Assembly: GCA_964399955.1 (NCBI GenBank)
Contig: CAYNST010000154.1
Location: 1-6,786, forward strand
From: CAYNST01 sp964399955
GTDB lineage: Bacteria; Pseudomonadota; Gammaproteobacteria; Pseudomonadales; Cellvibrionaceae
Direction: 5' to 3'
DNA length: 6,786 nucleotides
Position 1 is the first letter of the stretch. Every line of letters begins with the position of its first letter. Shown piece after piece: positions 1 through 5,929 of this stretch. A model generated the notes under the pieces. The model made no database searches. It was not told where the DNA came from and saw nothing but the letters and a program-made list of their open reading frames with translations. Made by a program: the position numbers and the translations under genes.

Positions 1-180
1 TCGAATCTCAGGGTCTTGCCATATCGCCAACAGTACAATCCAAACAGCCACCCTACCCGCTCTGCCATTTACAGCCTCATAAGAACGATATCTTCCAAAT
101 CGCCCACCTGCAACCCCTGGCACCTTTACCTTTTACCAGCTCCCAGGAGCCTGCTCACTTTCCGACCGGTGCCAGGTGGG
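1..180. other. left-edge intergenic DNA with nested inverted repeats
   Basis: No convincing gene is seen on either strand. A plus-strand frame is open from base 1 to 210 and a minus-strand frame is open from about 130 to the left edge, but neither has a recognisable domain or a good start. Two perfect 8-base inverted repeats share one right arm region: CCCACCTG (103-110) with CAGGTGGG (173-180), and CTGGCACC (117-124) with GGTGCCAG (168-175). The two pairings compete. Between them lies the palindrome GCTCCCAGGAGC (139-150). No T-tract follows, so this is not a standard terminator. A gene ending just left of the window cannot be excluded. Confidence 0.5.
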
Positions 181-263
181 GGTATGACGGACCGCCAGGA
201 ATGCGCGTGACGAGCTTCCAGGGAGAGATTCACAGCGTGCCCGGCAGACTTTCAGCCGGCACC
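181..263. repeat. probable dispersed intergenic repeat (CCAGGRA type)
   Basis: This stretch sits just beyond the 3' end of chrA. It carries two similar blocks, CCAGGAATGCG (196-206) and CCAGGGAGAGATTC (218-231), followed by a small GC-rich hairpin, CCGGC (241-245) with GCCGG (255-259). GGTGCC (168-173) and GGCACC (258-263) bracket the unit as a 6-base inverted repeat. From general knowledge, short elements built on repeated CAGGGA-like blocks recur between genes of marine gammaproteobacteria, usually next to gene ends, and are often mistranslated as tiny hypothetical proteins. Only one copy is visible here, so its repetitive nature is recalled by resemblance, not shown. Confidence 0.4.
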
Positions 264-266
264 CTC

Positions 267-1640
267 TCACCCAAGCCCAACCCCGAGCAACCCAATCAAC
301 AACCCCACCCCCGCACACCCCAAAATCACCTGAATAACCCCCCGCTCGAATTTGAACAGCGCAATGGCCGCCGCCACCGAGATAAGTGCAGACACCCAAT
401 CCATTCTGCCGTCAAAGCCATCAGGCCAAATCACGTGGTAGGCAAAAAACAGAGCCAGGTTGAGTATTACGCCTACGACGGCTGCGGTGATGGCGGTAAG
501 GGGGGCGGTGAATTTGAGGTTGCCGTGGGTGGACTCCACCAATGGGCCGCCAATTAAAATGAACAAAAAGGACGGCAAAAAGGTGAACCAGGTAACCAGG
601 GTAGCCGCAAGGGCTCCAGCTAAAAATAGCTGCTCTGCCCCCAGTGCGGCTTGCCCGTAGCCGCCCAGAAAACCGATAAAAGCTACCACCATGATCAGCG
701 GGCCGGGCGTGGTTTCGCCCAGCGCCAGACCGTCTATCATTTGCGTAGGTGTGAGCCAGCCGTGATTGGCCACAGCGCCCTGGAATACGTAGGGCAAGAC
801 GGCGTAGGCGCCGCCAAAGGTTAACAGCGCGGCTTTGGTAAAGAACCAGGCCATTTGGGTATAGGTGTTGCCCCAGCCCAAGGTGACAACCAGCAACAGC
901 ATGGGCACTGCCCACAGCAGGCCGCCGATGACCGTCAACTGCGTCAGGCGCCACCAGCTAAAACGCGCGTGCGCGGCGACCGCAGAGTTGTCGTCAATGG
1001 TGGCAGGGCCATAGTGCTGACGGGCTTTACCGTGGCCGCCGTCTATAACAAAGGCCTCTGGAGCAAGCTTGCCGCCGGCAAAACCCACCAGTGCGGCGGT
1101 CACCACTATCAGTGGGAACGGCAGGTTGAGGACGAATATGGCCAGGAAGGACGCAAGAGCAATAGCCCAAAGCGCAGTGTTCTTCAAAGCCCGCCCTCCA
1201 ATTCGATAAGCGGCATGCACCACGATAGCGGTTACTGCCGGCTTGATCCCATAAAAAACAGCGGCCACCCATGGCAGATCCCCCAGCGCCACGTACACCC
1301 AGGAAAGTGCAATCAGCAGCAGCAGCGAGGGCAGAACAAACAGCGCTCCGGCCGCCACCCCTCCCCAGGTTTTGTGCATCAGCCAGCCAATATAGGTTGC
1401 CAACTGCTGAGCCTCGGGGCCGGGCAACAACATGCAGTAGTTCAATGCGTGCAAAAAGCGCTTCTCGGAGATCCAGCGGCGGTTTTCCACCAGCTCCTGA
1501 TGCATGATGGAAATTTGCCCGGCAGGGCCACCAAAGCTGATCAACCCCAACTTCAGCCAAAAACAGAACGCCTGGCCAAAAGTGACATTGGGTGCCGTCT
1601 TTTTGTTGCCGGCTGCAAGAGGGTTGGGCAAGTTGCTCAT
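267..1640 (-). CDS. chrA: chromate transporter ChrA (long, two-domain CHR family)
   Basis: An inner-membrane protein of 457 residues, the usual length for the two-domain ChrA type that exports chromate (and probably handles the related oxyanion sulfate) from the cytoplasm. The family repeat appears twice. The N-terminal half has FGGPAGQ around residue 36, an ELVENRRW segment and LPGPEAQQLA at 72-81. The C-terminal half has a second FGG at 275-277 and GETTPGP at 308-314. Strongly hydrophobic stretches fill both halves, and a hydrophilic linker of about 35 residues (about 193-230) separates them. The ATG at 1640 is followed by a short polar tail before the first conserved block, as in relatives; only a weak GAG ribosome-binding site precedes it. 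The gene is alone on this strand, and no ChrB regulator or chromate reductase is visible. Some CHR members may carry other oxyanions. Confidence 0.95.
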   Translation of the reverse strand: MSNLPNPLAAGNKKTAPNVTFGQAFCFWLKLGLISFGGPAGQISIMHQELVENRRWISEKRFLHALNYCMLLPGPEAQQLATYIGWLMHKTWGGVAAGALFVLPSLLLLIALSWVYVALGDLPWVAAVFYGIKPAVTAIVVHAAYRIGGRALKNTALWAIALASFLAIFVLNLPFPLIVVTAALVGFAGGKLAPEAFVIDGGHGKARQHYGPATIDDNSAVAAHARFSWWRLTQLTVIGGLLWAVPMLLLVVTLGWGNTYTQMAWFFTKAALLTFGGAYAVLPYVFQGAVANHGWLTPTQMIDGLALGETTPGPLIMVVAFIGFLGGYGQAALGAEQLFLAGALAATLVTWFTFLPSFLFILIGGPLVESTHGNLKFTAPLTAITAAVVGVILNLALFFAYHVIWPDGFDGRMDWVSALISVAAAIALFKFERGVIQVILGCAGVGLLIGLLGVGLG

Positions 1641-1970
1641 AGCAAATTGATCTCAGATAGTCGGTGGAATGCCGATTGCGGCCTACCGTTTAGAACTAAT
1701 TGAAATTACACCTAAAATTCCTAAAAGAAAACTACGAGACATTTAATTGGAAACGCGACACTGCAGCCTTTTTTTCTTACACTAACAGTTCAATGGAGGG
1801 CTGCTTGGATACGGCAATATTACGCATTGGTTATTTTTTCTGCGATCTTCATCACCGACTTTTTCGCGGGAATCAACAATACTGGTAGCAATCAGGGATT
1901 GTTTGAATGACGAGAAAAACTGCGGTGGACGCCGAGCTTTCTAATAAACAATAACAAACGGGATACTCGC
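1641..1970. promoter_or_regulatory. divergent spacer between chrA and the pectate lyase gene
   Basis: These 330 bases must hold the promoters of two diverging genes. The middle is clearly more AT-rich than the flanks (about 1690-1760 and 1815-1880). I find no -35/-10 pair with good spacing on either strand and no obvious CRP-type TGTGA-N6-TCACA palindrome. A 62-codon open frame at 1700-1888 has no good start and no family resemblance, so I do not call it a gene. The pectate lyase start at 1971 is preceded by a poor ribosome-binding site (GGGA at 1960-1963). Confidence 0.6.
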
Positions 1971-3752
1971 ATGAACAATCTGCAATACATTATGACGGGC
2001 TTGATGGTGTGCGCGTTGACTGGCTGTGGTGGCGTAGGTGAAGCAGTGCCCACCAGCTCATCCAGCAGTAGTTCCAGCTCTTCCTCAAGTAGTTCGTCCA
2101 GTTCCTCTTCAAGCAGTTCCAGCTCCAGTTCCAGTTCCAGTTCCAGCTCCAGCTCCAGTTCCAGCAGTTCATCTTCCAGCGGCAGCACTGGGAGTTCGCT
2201 GACCATACAGGAATCTACTACCGGGTTCTGTCATGCAGATTACAGCACCTCATCCGCAGGAGTCGACACCGAACACGCGGGCTTTACCGGCAGTGGCTAT
2301 ATCGATGTGCAGAATGCCGTCGGCTCAAAAATTGAGTGGCAGGTCCGGGCACCCGAAAGCAATGTCTACAACGTGACCATCCGCTACAGCAACGGTGGCG
2401 CTGACCCCCGTCCCGGTACCCTGTCCGCCAATGGCAATGCGGGCAGTGCGGCAACCTTTAGTTTCTCACCCACCGGCAGTTGGTCGAGCTGGGCAGAAGA
2501 AACGGTTGAGATTACCTTGATTGAAGGCTCTAATCGCCTGGCGCTGACCAGTCTTACAGCCGGCGGCCTGGCCAATGTGGACGCCATAAGCATTTCAGGT
2601 GCAAGCACCACCGCTGAGAGCTGTTCCGGTTCCAGCTCTTCGTCTTCATCTTCGTCGAGCGGATCCAGCAGCAGTTCCAGCTCTTCATCAACCAGCTCTA
2701 CCGGCGGCCCAGGCAGCAACCAGCCAAGGATGAGCGTTTCCCAGTTTGTGGGATACGGCAGCGCGGTGACTGGCGGACAGGGTGGGCAAACCGTAACCGC
2801 CCGAACCGGCGCCGAGATCCACAGAGCCTTGTGTGCTCGTGCGGCTAATGACACACCGTTGGTCATCAGAGTTGCCGGCACAATCAATCACGGCAACACC
2901 ACAACCGCCAGTGGCAGCTGCAACGGTACAAAAACCGACGCCATCATCCTCAAACAAGTGAGCAACATTACCTTGGAGGGAGTGGGCACCAGTGCGGTCT
3001 TTGATCAGATCGGAATTCAAATCTCTCGGGCTTCCAACATTATAATTCGCAATGTTCACATCAAGAATGTTAAAAAATCCGGATCGCCCACATCCAACGG
3101 CGGCGATGCCATTGCCATTGAAGGCGGTCCGCAGACCAGAATCTGGATAGACCGCAATACCTTGGAAGCTTCCGGTGGCGAGTCTGCAGGCTATGACTCC
3201 CTGATTGACATGAAAAATGACACAACCTACGTGACCATATCCTACAACCACTTCAGAAACTCAAGCCGAGGGGGGCTGATTGGTGCAAGCGATGGCCCAG
3301 ACGGCAATAATTACATTGTATTTCACCACAACTTTTACCAAAACATTGAGCAACGTACGCCCTTGCTTCGCCAGGCCACCATCCATACGTTCAATAATTA
3401 CTGGGAAAACGACGGCTCCATGGGGCAGATCCATTATGTGAACGCGCGAGATTCCGGCAAGGCTTTGGTGCAGAATAATTATTTTAGAAATGTTAACAAC
3501 CCGGTGATTTCTTCAACCGATTCCAACGTTCCCGGCTGCTGGGTGGCCAACGGTAACCTGTGGTCGGGCGGTACCTACACCCGCACCCCCAGCAATGGCA
3601 ATGCGCACCACGTACCGGCAAACTGGCAATCCGGCAACTTGAATGGCACAGTTGCGGGCTGCAGTGTCAACGGCGCCAGAAATGTGTTGCTGGACGATGC
3701 GGCCCGCGTGCCGGACATTGTCAAAACCCATGCAGGCTTTGGCAAGATGTAA
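1971..3752 (+). CDS. surface lipoprotein pectate lyase: polySer - CBM35-like - Ser linker - PL1
   Basis: A 593-residue enzyme predicted to cleave polygalacturonate by calcium-dependent beta-elimination at the cell surface. A lipoprotein signal ends in lipobox L16-T-G-C19. A pure run of 42 serines (29-70) follows. Residues about 77-210 form a beta-sandwich carbohydrate-binding module of the CBM6/CBM35 clan (GFTGSGYI, IRYSNGG, LSANG, FSPTGSWSSW, NVDAISISG), probably closed by a C87-C218 disulfide. A second Ser/Gly/Thr linker spans about 219-249. Residues about 255-593 are a PL1 parallel beta-helix. D379, D409 and D413 match the calcium-ligand positions of PL1 lyases (D409 and D413 have the expected spacing of four), and R462-T-P-x-x-R467 is the catalytic arginine block. 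Two usual residues differ: WIDR (394-395) replaces WIDH, and R433 (SSRGGLIG) stands where a lysine is common. Some CBM35 modules bind unsaturated galacturonate, the lyase product, which fits this fusion. Confidence 0.93.
   Translation: MNNLQYIMTGLMVCALTGCGGVGEAVPTSSSSSSSSSSSSSSSSSSSSSSSSSSSSSSSSSSSSSSSSSSGSTGSSLTIQESTTGFCHADYSTSSAGVDTEHAGFTGSGYIDVQNAVGSKIEWQVRAPESNVYNVTIRYSNGGADPRPGTLSANGNAGSAATFSFSPTGSWSSWAEETVEITLIEGSNRLALTSLTAGGLANVDAISISGASTTAESCSGSSSSSSSSSSGSSSSSSSSSTSSTGGPGSNQPRMSVSQFVGYGSAVTGGQGGQTVTARTGAEIHRALCARAANDTPLVIRVAGTINHGNTTTASGSCNGTKTDAIILKQVSNITLEGVGTSAVFDQIGIQISRASNIIIRNVHIKNVKKSGSPTSNGGDAIAIEGGPQTRIWIDRNTLEASGGESAGYDSLIDMKNDTTYVTISYNHFRNSSRGGLIGASDGPDGNNYIVFHHNFYQNIEQRTPLLRQATIHTFNNYWENDGSMGQIHYVNARDSGKALVQNNYFRNVNNPVISSTDSNVPGCWVANGNLWSGGTYTRTPSNGNAHHVPANWQSGNLNGTVAGCSVNGARNVLLDDAARVPDIVKTHAGFGKM
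2118..2165 (+). repeat. tandem hexamer repeat TCCAGY, 8 units, in the polyserine tract
   Basis: Eight head-to-tail copies of TCCAGC or TCCAGT, each encoding Ser-Ser, lie inside the longer serine run (2055-2180). Around this core the serine codons are mixed (TCA, TCT, TCG, AGC, AGT), so the run is not one homogeneous microsatellite. Loss or gain of a unit would change the tether by two serines without a frameshift. The opposite strand reads as artificial Glu-Leu or Trp-Asn repeats. Confidence 0.9.
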
Positions 3753-3790
3753 CTAACCATTCTTTGCTGAAGCAAGCCAGCCTCAATTTC

Positions 3791-3818
3791 AAACCCGCTC
3801 CTGCAGCGGGTTTTTTTT
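3791..3818 (+). terminator. intrinsic terminator of the pectate lyase gene
   Basis: A perfect 9-base stem pairs AAACCCGCT (3791-3799) with AGCGGGTTT (3805-3813) around the loop CCTGC. It runs directly into eight Ts (3811-3818). It lies 38 bases after the TAA stop and makes the lyase a single-gene transcription unit. Confidence 0.93.
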
Positions 3819-4008
3819 GCGTTATTCATAGGGGGTAACCCTTACATTTTGTCCACGCCTTGCTGACCACCGTTGCCGATGACCGGAGGTGACAAGCTAT
3901 TTCCAGAGGCGCCCTACAGCCGTTTGCAGTTTTGACCTCACGGTTTCACCCAGGTCTTGCATAAAGTCGGGCGCTTGCGGCACAACCAAAGCGCTTGGGT
4001 AAAGCGTT

Positions 4009-4116
4009 ACCGCAGAGTGCAGTTTGCGGTTAAAATTGCGCCGGATGGCGCCCCGGTTGCGACCGGCGCTGTGCATCGCCCCCGACTGTGCCTTGTGGCC
4101 TTGGGATTCAAGCCAG
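4009..4116 (+). promoter_or_regulatory. structured leader, degenerate cobalamin-riboswitch-like
   Basis: Short stems follow one another: ACCGCA/TGCGGT (4009-4014 with 4025-4030), GCGCC/GGCGC (4038-4042 with 4047-4051), CCGGT/ACCGG (4053-4057 with 4062-4066), GCC/GGC (4090-4092 with 4097-4099) and CTTG/CAAG (4100-4103 with 4109-4112). Several pieces resemble cobalamin riboswitch landmarks in the right order: GGTTAAAA (4028-4035), a CCGG-type hairpin with GCGA in it, GCTG (4068-4071), GCCCCCG then ACTGTG (4078-4090; the usual form is CCCGCAACTGT) and AAGCCAG (4110-4116). The GGGAA block, the GCCACTG arm and a proper L5 loop are missing. It may be a decayed or minimal riboswitch, or coincidence. 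The next gene is CobW-like, which makes cobalamin control plausible. Confidence 0.35.
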
Positions 4117-4121
4117 CTCAG

Positions 4122-4128
4122 AGAGGAG
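4122..4128 (+). promoter_or_regulatory. ribosome-binding site fixing the COG0523 start
   Basis: AGAGGAG lies 9 bases before the ATG at 4138. The same frame is open upstream to an ATG at 4024, but those extra 38 residues are basic and unlike the family. The conserved protein begins only a few residues after 4138. Confidence 0.8.
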
Positions 4129-4137
4129 CAGCCTTTG

Positions 4138-5157
4138 ATGGCCTATACCAAACCCTTGCTAAACATCCCCACCAACATCATCACCGGCTTCCTGGGTGTG
4201 GGAAAAACCACCGCCATTGGGCATCTTCTGGCACACAAGCCCGCTCATGAACGCTGGGCGGTCCTGGTTAACGAGTTTGGCGAGGTAGGCATTGACGAGG
4301 GTTTGATGTCCGGTCAGCACGCCGAGGGCAGCGGCGTATACATTCGCCAGGTTCCGGGCGGCTGCATGTGCTGCGCGGCCGGCCTGCCAATGCAGATTGC
4401 CCTGAATATGCTGCTTGCCAAGGCCCGGCCCGACCGGCTGCTTATTGAGCCCACAGGCCTGGGGCACCCCAGGGAGGTACTGGGTGTGTTGTCGGGCGAC
4501 ACCTATCGCGGGGTATTGGACCTGCGCGCCACAGTGACTTTGGTGGATGCGCGTAAGCTTGGCGATAGCCGTTACCGCGACAACACCACTTACAATCAGC
4601 AGCTGGCCATTGCCGATATGATCGTCGCCAACAAAGCCGACCTGTATCAGCCGGGCGACCAGCAGGCGCTTGCTGATTATTTGGCTCAGAACGAGGCACT
4701 TCGGCACAAGCCGGTGCGCACCGTTTGTCATGCTGCACTGAAGGTCGAATGGCTGCAGGCGCCTTGCGCCTTTGTGTCGGCGCGCCAACTGCAGGTACCA
4801 CAAGACCTGGACGCGGCGCCTGCCCTGCAACTGGAGCCGCAATTACCACCTTGTGGTTACCTGAGCATGGACAATCAAGGAGAAGGCTACGTCAGCCGCG
4901 GCTGGGTCTTTGCGCCGCAGCGGGTGTTCAATCAGCAACGCCTTTACGCATTTCTCAGCGGCGTGGAGGTGGAGCGCCTGAAAGGTGTGTTTATTTGTGA
5001 CGACGGCGTGGTTGGTTTCAACAAGTCCGGCCAAGTGCTCACATCGGTCTACCTGGACGACGCAGCCGACAGCCGGGTGGAGCTGATCACCCACAACCCG
5101 CAGTTACTTGAGAACATAGAGCAGCCGCTGCTGGATTGCCTTCAGTCGTCTTCGTAA
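4138..5157 (+). CDS. COG0523 (CobW/YjiA/ZagA-type) metallochaperone GTPase
   Basis: A 339-residue cytoplasmic G3E-family P-loop GTPase, a normal length for the family. It binds a metal ion, usually zinc or cobalt, and uses GTP hydrolysis to hand it to target proteins. The Walker A motif GFLGVGKT is at 17-24. The metal-binding CxCC motif is C76-M-C78-C79, preceded by VPGG. IEPTGLGHP follows in the Walker B/switch region, and the guanine-specificity motif is N165-K-A-D168. The C-terminal CobW_C domain starts near residue 240 (CGYLSM, then GWVFAPQ). There is no long histidine-rich stretch, unlike many cobalt-type CobW proteins. The neighbouring DUF3299 gene and ABC transporter suggest zinc homeostasis, while the riboswitch-like leader would suggest cobalamin. 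The subfamily cannot be settled by reading. Its 3' end overlaps the convergent DUF3299 gene by 16 bases, with no terminator between them. Confidence 0.94.
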   Translation: MAYTKPLLNIPTNIITGFLGVGKTTAIGHLLAHKPAHERWAVLVNEFGEVGIDEGLMSGQHAEGSGVYIRQVPGGCMCCAAGLPMQIALNMLLAKARPDRLLIEPTGLGHPREVLGVLSGDTYRGVLDLRATVTLVDARKLGDSRYRDNTTYNQQLAIADMIVANKADLYQPGDQQALADYLAQNEALRHKPVRTVCHAALKVEWLQAPCAFVSARQLQVPQDLDAAPALQLEPQLPPCGYLSMDNQGEGYVSRGWVFAPQRVFNQQRLYAFLSGVEVERLKGVFICDDGVVGFNKSGQVLTSVYLDDAADSRVELITHNPQLLENIEQPLLDCLQSSS

Positions 5158-5842
5158 GGTGAAACACCCGTCACGGTGATGACATAGGCAGAACTGGCCA
5201 ATTCATTTTCTACCAGGGTTGTCTGCAACAAGCCGGTCACCCAGAAGGCGTCATACAGCACATCCACCGTGATGCCCTCTTCAAAGCTGGCGTAAATCAT
5301 TTGGTTGGGTGGTGGCGGCGGCAGGTGAATACAGGCACCAAAAAAGGGTACCAGAAAAAAACTGGTGATTTTTTGCTGATCATCAAAGTCCAGCGGCACA
5401 ATAAAGCCGGGTATTCTCACCCATTGATTGTCAAACTCGGGGATGACTGTGGTGGACTTCAACGCCCGGTGATAAGGGCTGTCCTTCGCCTCGGCGAGTG
5501 CCGCCTGGCTGTCCAGCTGGTCTTCCGGGGAGCCATCTTCAATGTCATCCAGATAGTCCGGCGGGTTCAACAGCGCGTCCAGGTCGTCTTTGGGGATGAG
5601 GTCGGTCCACTCGATGGTGCGGCAGTCTTGGGGATGTCGGCCTTGTTCAAGAGCCGGACCCGGGGGGCTGGAGCGCTAGCCGCTGCGCCGTCACCGGCGG
5701 CCGAAGCAGCAGCGGTTGCCGTGGTCTTTGCGGCATCCACAACGGAGGCAGGGCCATCGCTGTTGTCGCTGCAGGCAGTGGAAGTAAACAAGACCAAGAA
5801 GGTTAATGCAGCGGCCTTATTGACGTAAGATAGGTTCTTCAT
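5142..5842 (-). pseudogene. DUF3299 lipoprotein gene broken by a one-base frameshift
   Basis: The N-terminal frame starts at the ATG at 5842 with a lipoprotein signal (MKNLSYVNKAAALTFLVLF, then STAC with Cys 24) and an Ala-rich linker. The C-terminal frame carries the DUF3299 core: VRIPGFIVPLDF, then PFFGACIHLPPPPPNQ. The segment RTIEWTDLIPKDD lies just upstream of that core in its frame, so the two parts join around 5620-5624, after codon 73. The span is 701 bases; one added base gives 702 and a 233-residue protein, about the expected size. GCCGCACC read as GCCCGCACC would restore KTA-RTIEW. The function of DUF3299 is not established; members sit in metal-linked loci beside ABC transporters and are exported to the envelope. 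An ATG at 5878 is in frame but spoils the signal peptide. Whether this is a real mutation or a sequencing error cannot be told. As read, translation stops at the TGA near 5567. Confidence 0.88.
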
Positions 5843-5929
5843 GTGCGTTGAGCCTGTCCGGCTGAATGTGACTGCCATGGTATCTCATATTTACCCACGG
5901 CCAACTTTTTGCAACAGGGAGGCAATGAC
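5843..5929. promoter_or_regulatory. short divergent promoter region, DUF3299 / ABC transporter
   Basis: These 87 bases separate the two diverging genes and probably hold promoters for both. A weak inverted repeat, GGTA (5879-5882) with TACC (5892-5895), surrounds an AT-rich core and could be an operator. I see no typical Zur or Fur palindrome and no well-spaced sigma-70 promoter. Confidence 0.4.
5917..5922 (+). promoter_or_regulatory. strong ribosome-binding site selecting a TTG start
   Basis: GGGAGG is followed after 7 bases by TTG at 5930, in frame with the ABC ATPase. The ATG at 5925 is only 2 bases from this site and in the wrong frame. The TTG at 5909 lies upstream of the site. TTG at 5930 is therefore the best start. 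Confidence 0.75.

Larger units (their letters stand above)
3819..4137. other. intergenic region and leader upstream of the COG0523 gene
   Basis: These 319 bases separate the lyase terminator from the GTPase start. The right part (from 4009) is a chain of small hairpins described separately. On the minus strand a 59-codon frame runs from an ATG at 4076 to a TAG at 3897-3899. Its C-terminal half (LYPSALVVPQAPDF, then MQDLGETVRSKLQTAVGRLW) looks like an amphipathic helix with ordinary codon use, but I recognise no family, so it is left as a possible small gene or gene remnant. No promoter with good -35/-10 boxes was found; TTGACC at 3932-3937 has no partner at proper spacing. Confidence 0.5.

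Noticed and set aside
16..210. Plus-strand 64-codon frame at the left edge
   Set aside because: No domain, no ribosome-binding site, composition unlike coding DNA; it ends within the probable repeat.
241..259. Hairpin after chrA as an intrinsic terminator
   Set aside because: Five-base stem, nine-base loop and no T-tract on the chrA sense strand.
201..557. Plus-strand frame beginning with sequence like tiny hypothetical proteins of related genomes
   Set aside because: It runs through the intergenic repeat and then antisense to the conserved ChrA coding sequence.
1700..1888. 62-codon frame in the chrA/lyase spacer
   Set aside because: Weak start, AT-rich and low-complexity composition, no family resemblance.
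2118..2165. CRISPR-like or functional DNA repeat array
   Set aside because: The hexamers are contiguous, in frame and simply encode serine; there are no spacers.
1892..2206. Minus-strand frame of Glu-Leu repeats (and a Trp-Asn repeat frame at 1990-2172)
   Set aside because: These are complementary-strand readings of the serine codons of the pectate lyase; no start signal or domain.
4024..4137. Upstream in-frame ATG extending the COG0523 protein by 38 residues
   Set aside because: The extension is basic and unlike the family, overlaps the structured leader, and a good ribosome-binding site supports 4138.
5655..5672. C6/G6 homopolymer as the site of the DUF3299 frameshift
   Set aside because: It is a typical indel site, but shifting there would create an unnatural segment with a Cys and poor third-position usage, whereas the first frame looks coding up to about 5624. 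It is less likely but not excluded.
5843..5929. Zur or Fur box in the DUF3299/ABC spacer
   Set aside because: No match to the usual AT-rich palindromes; only a short GGTA/TACC repeat is present.
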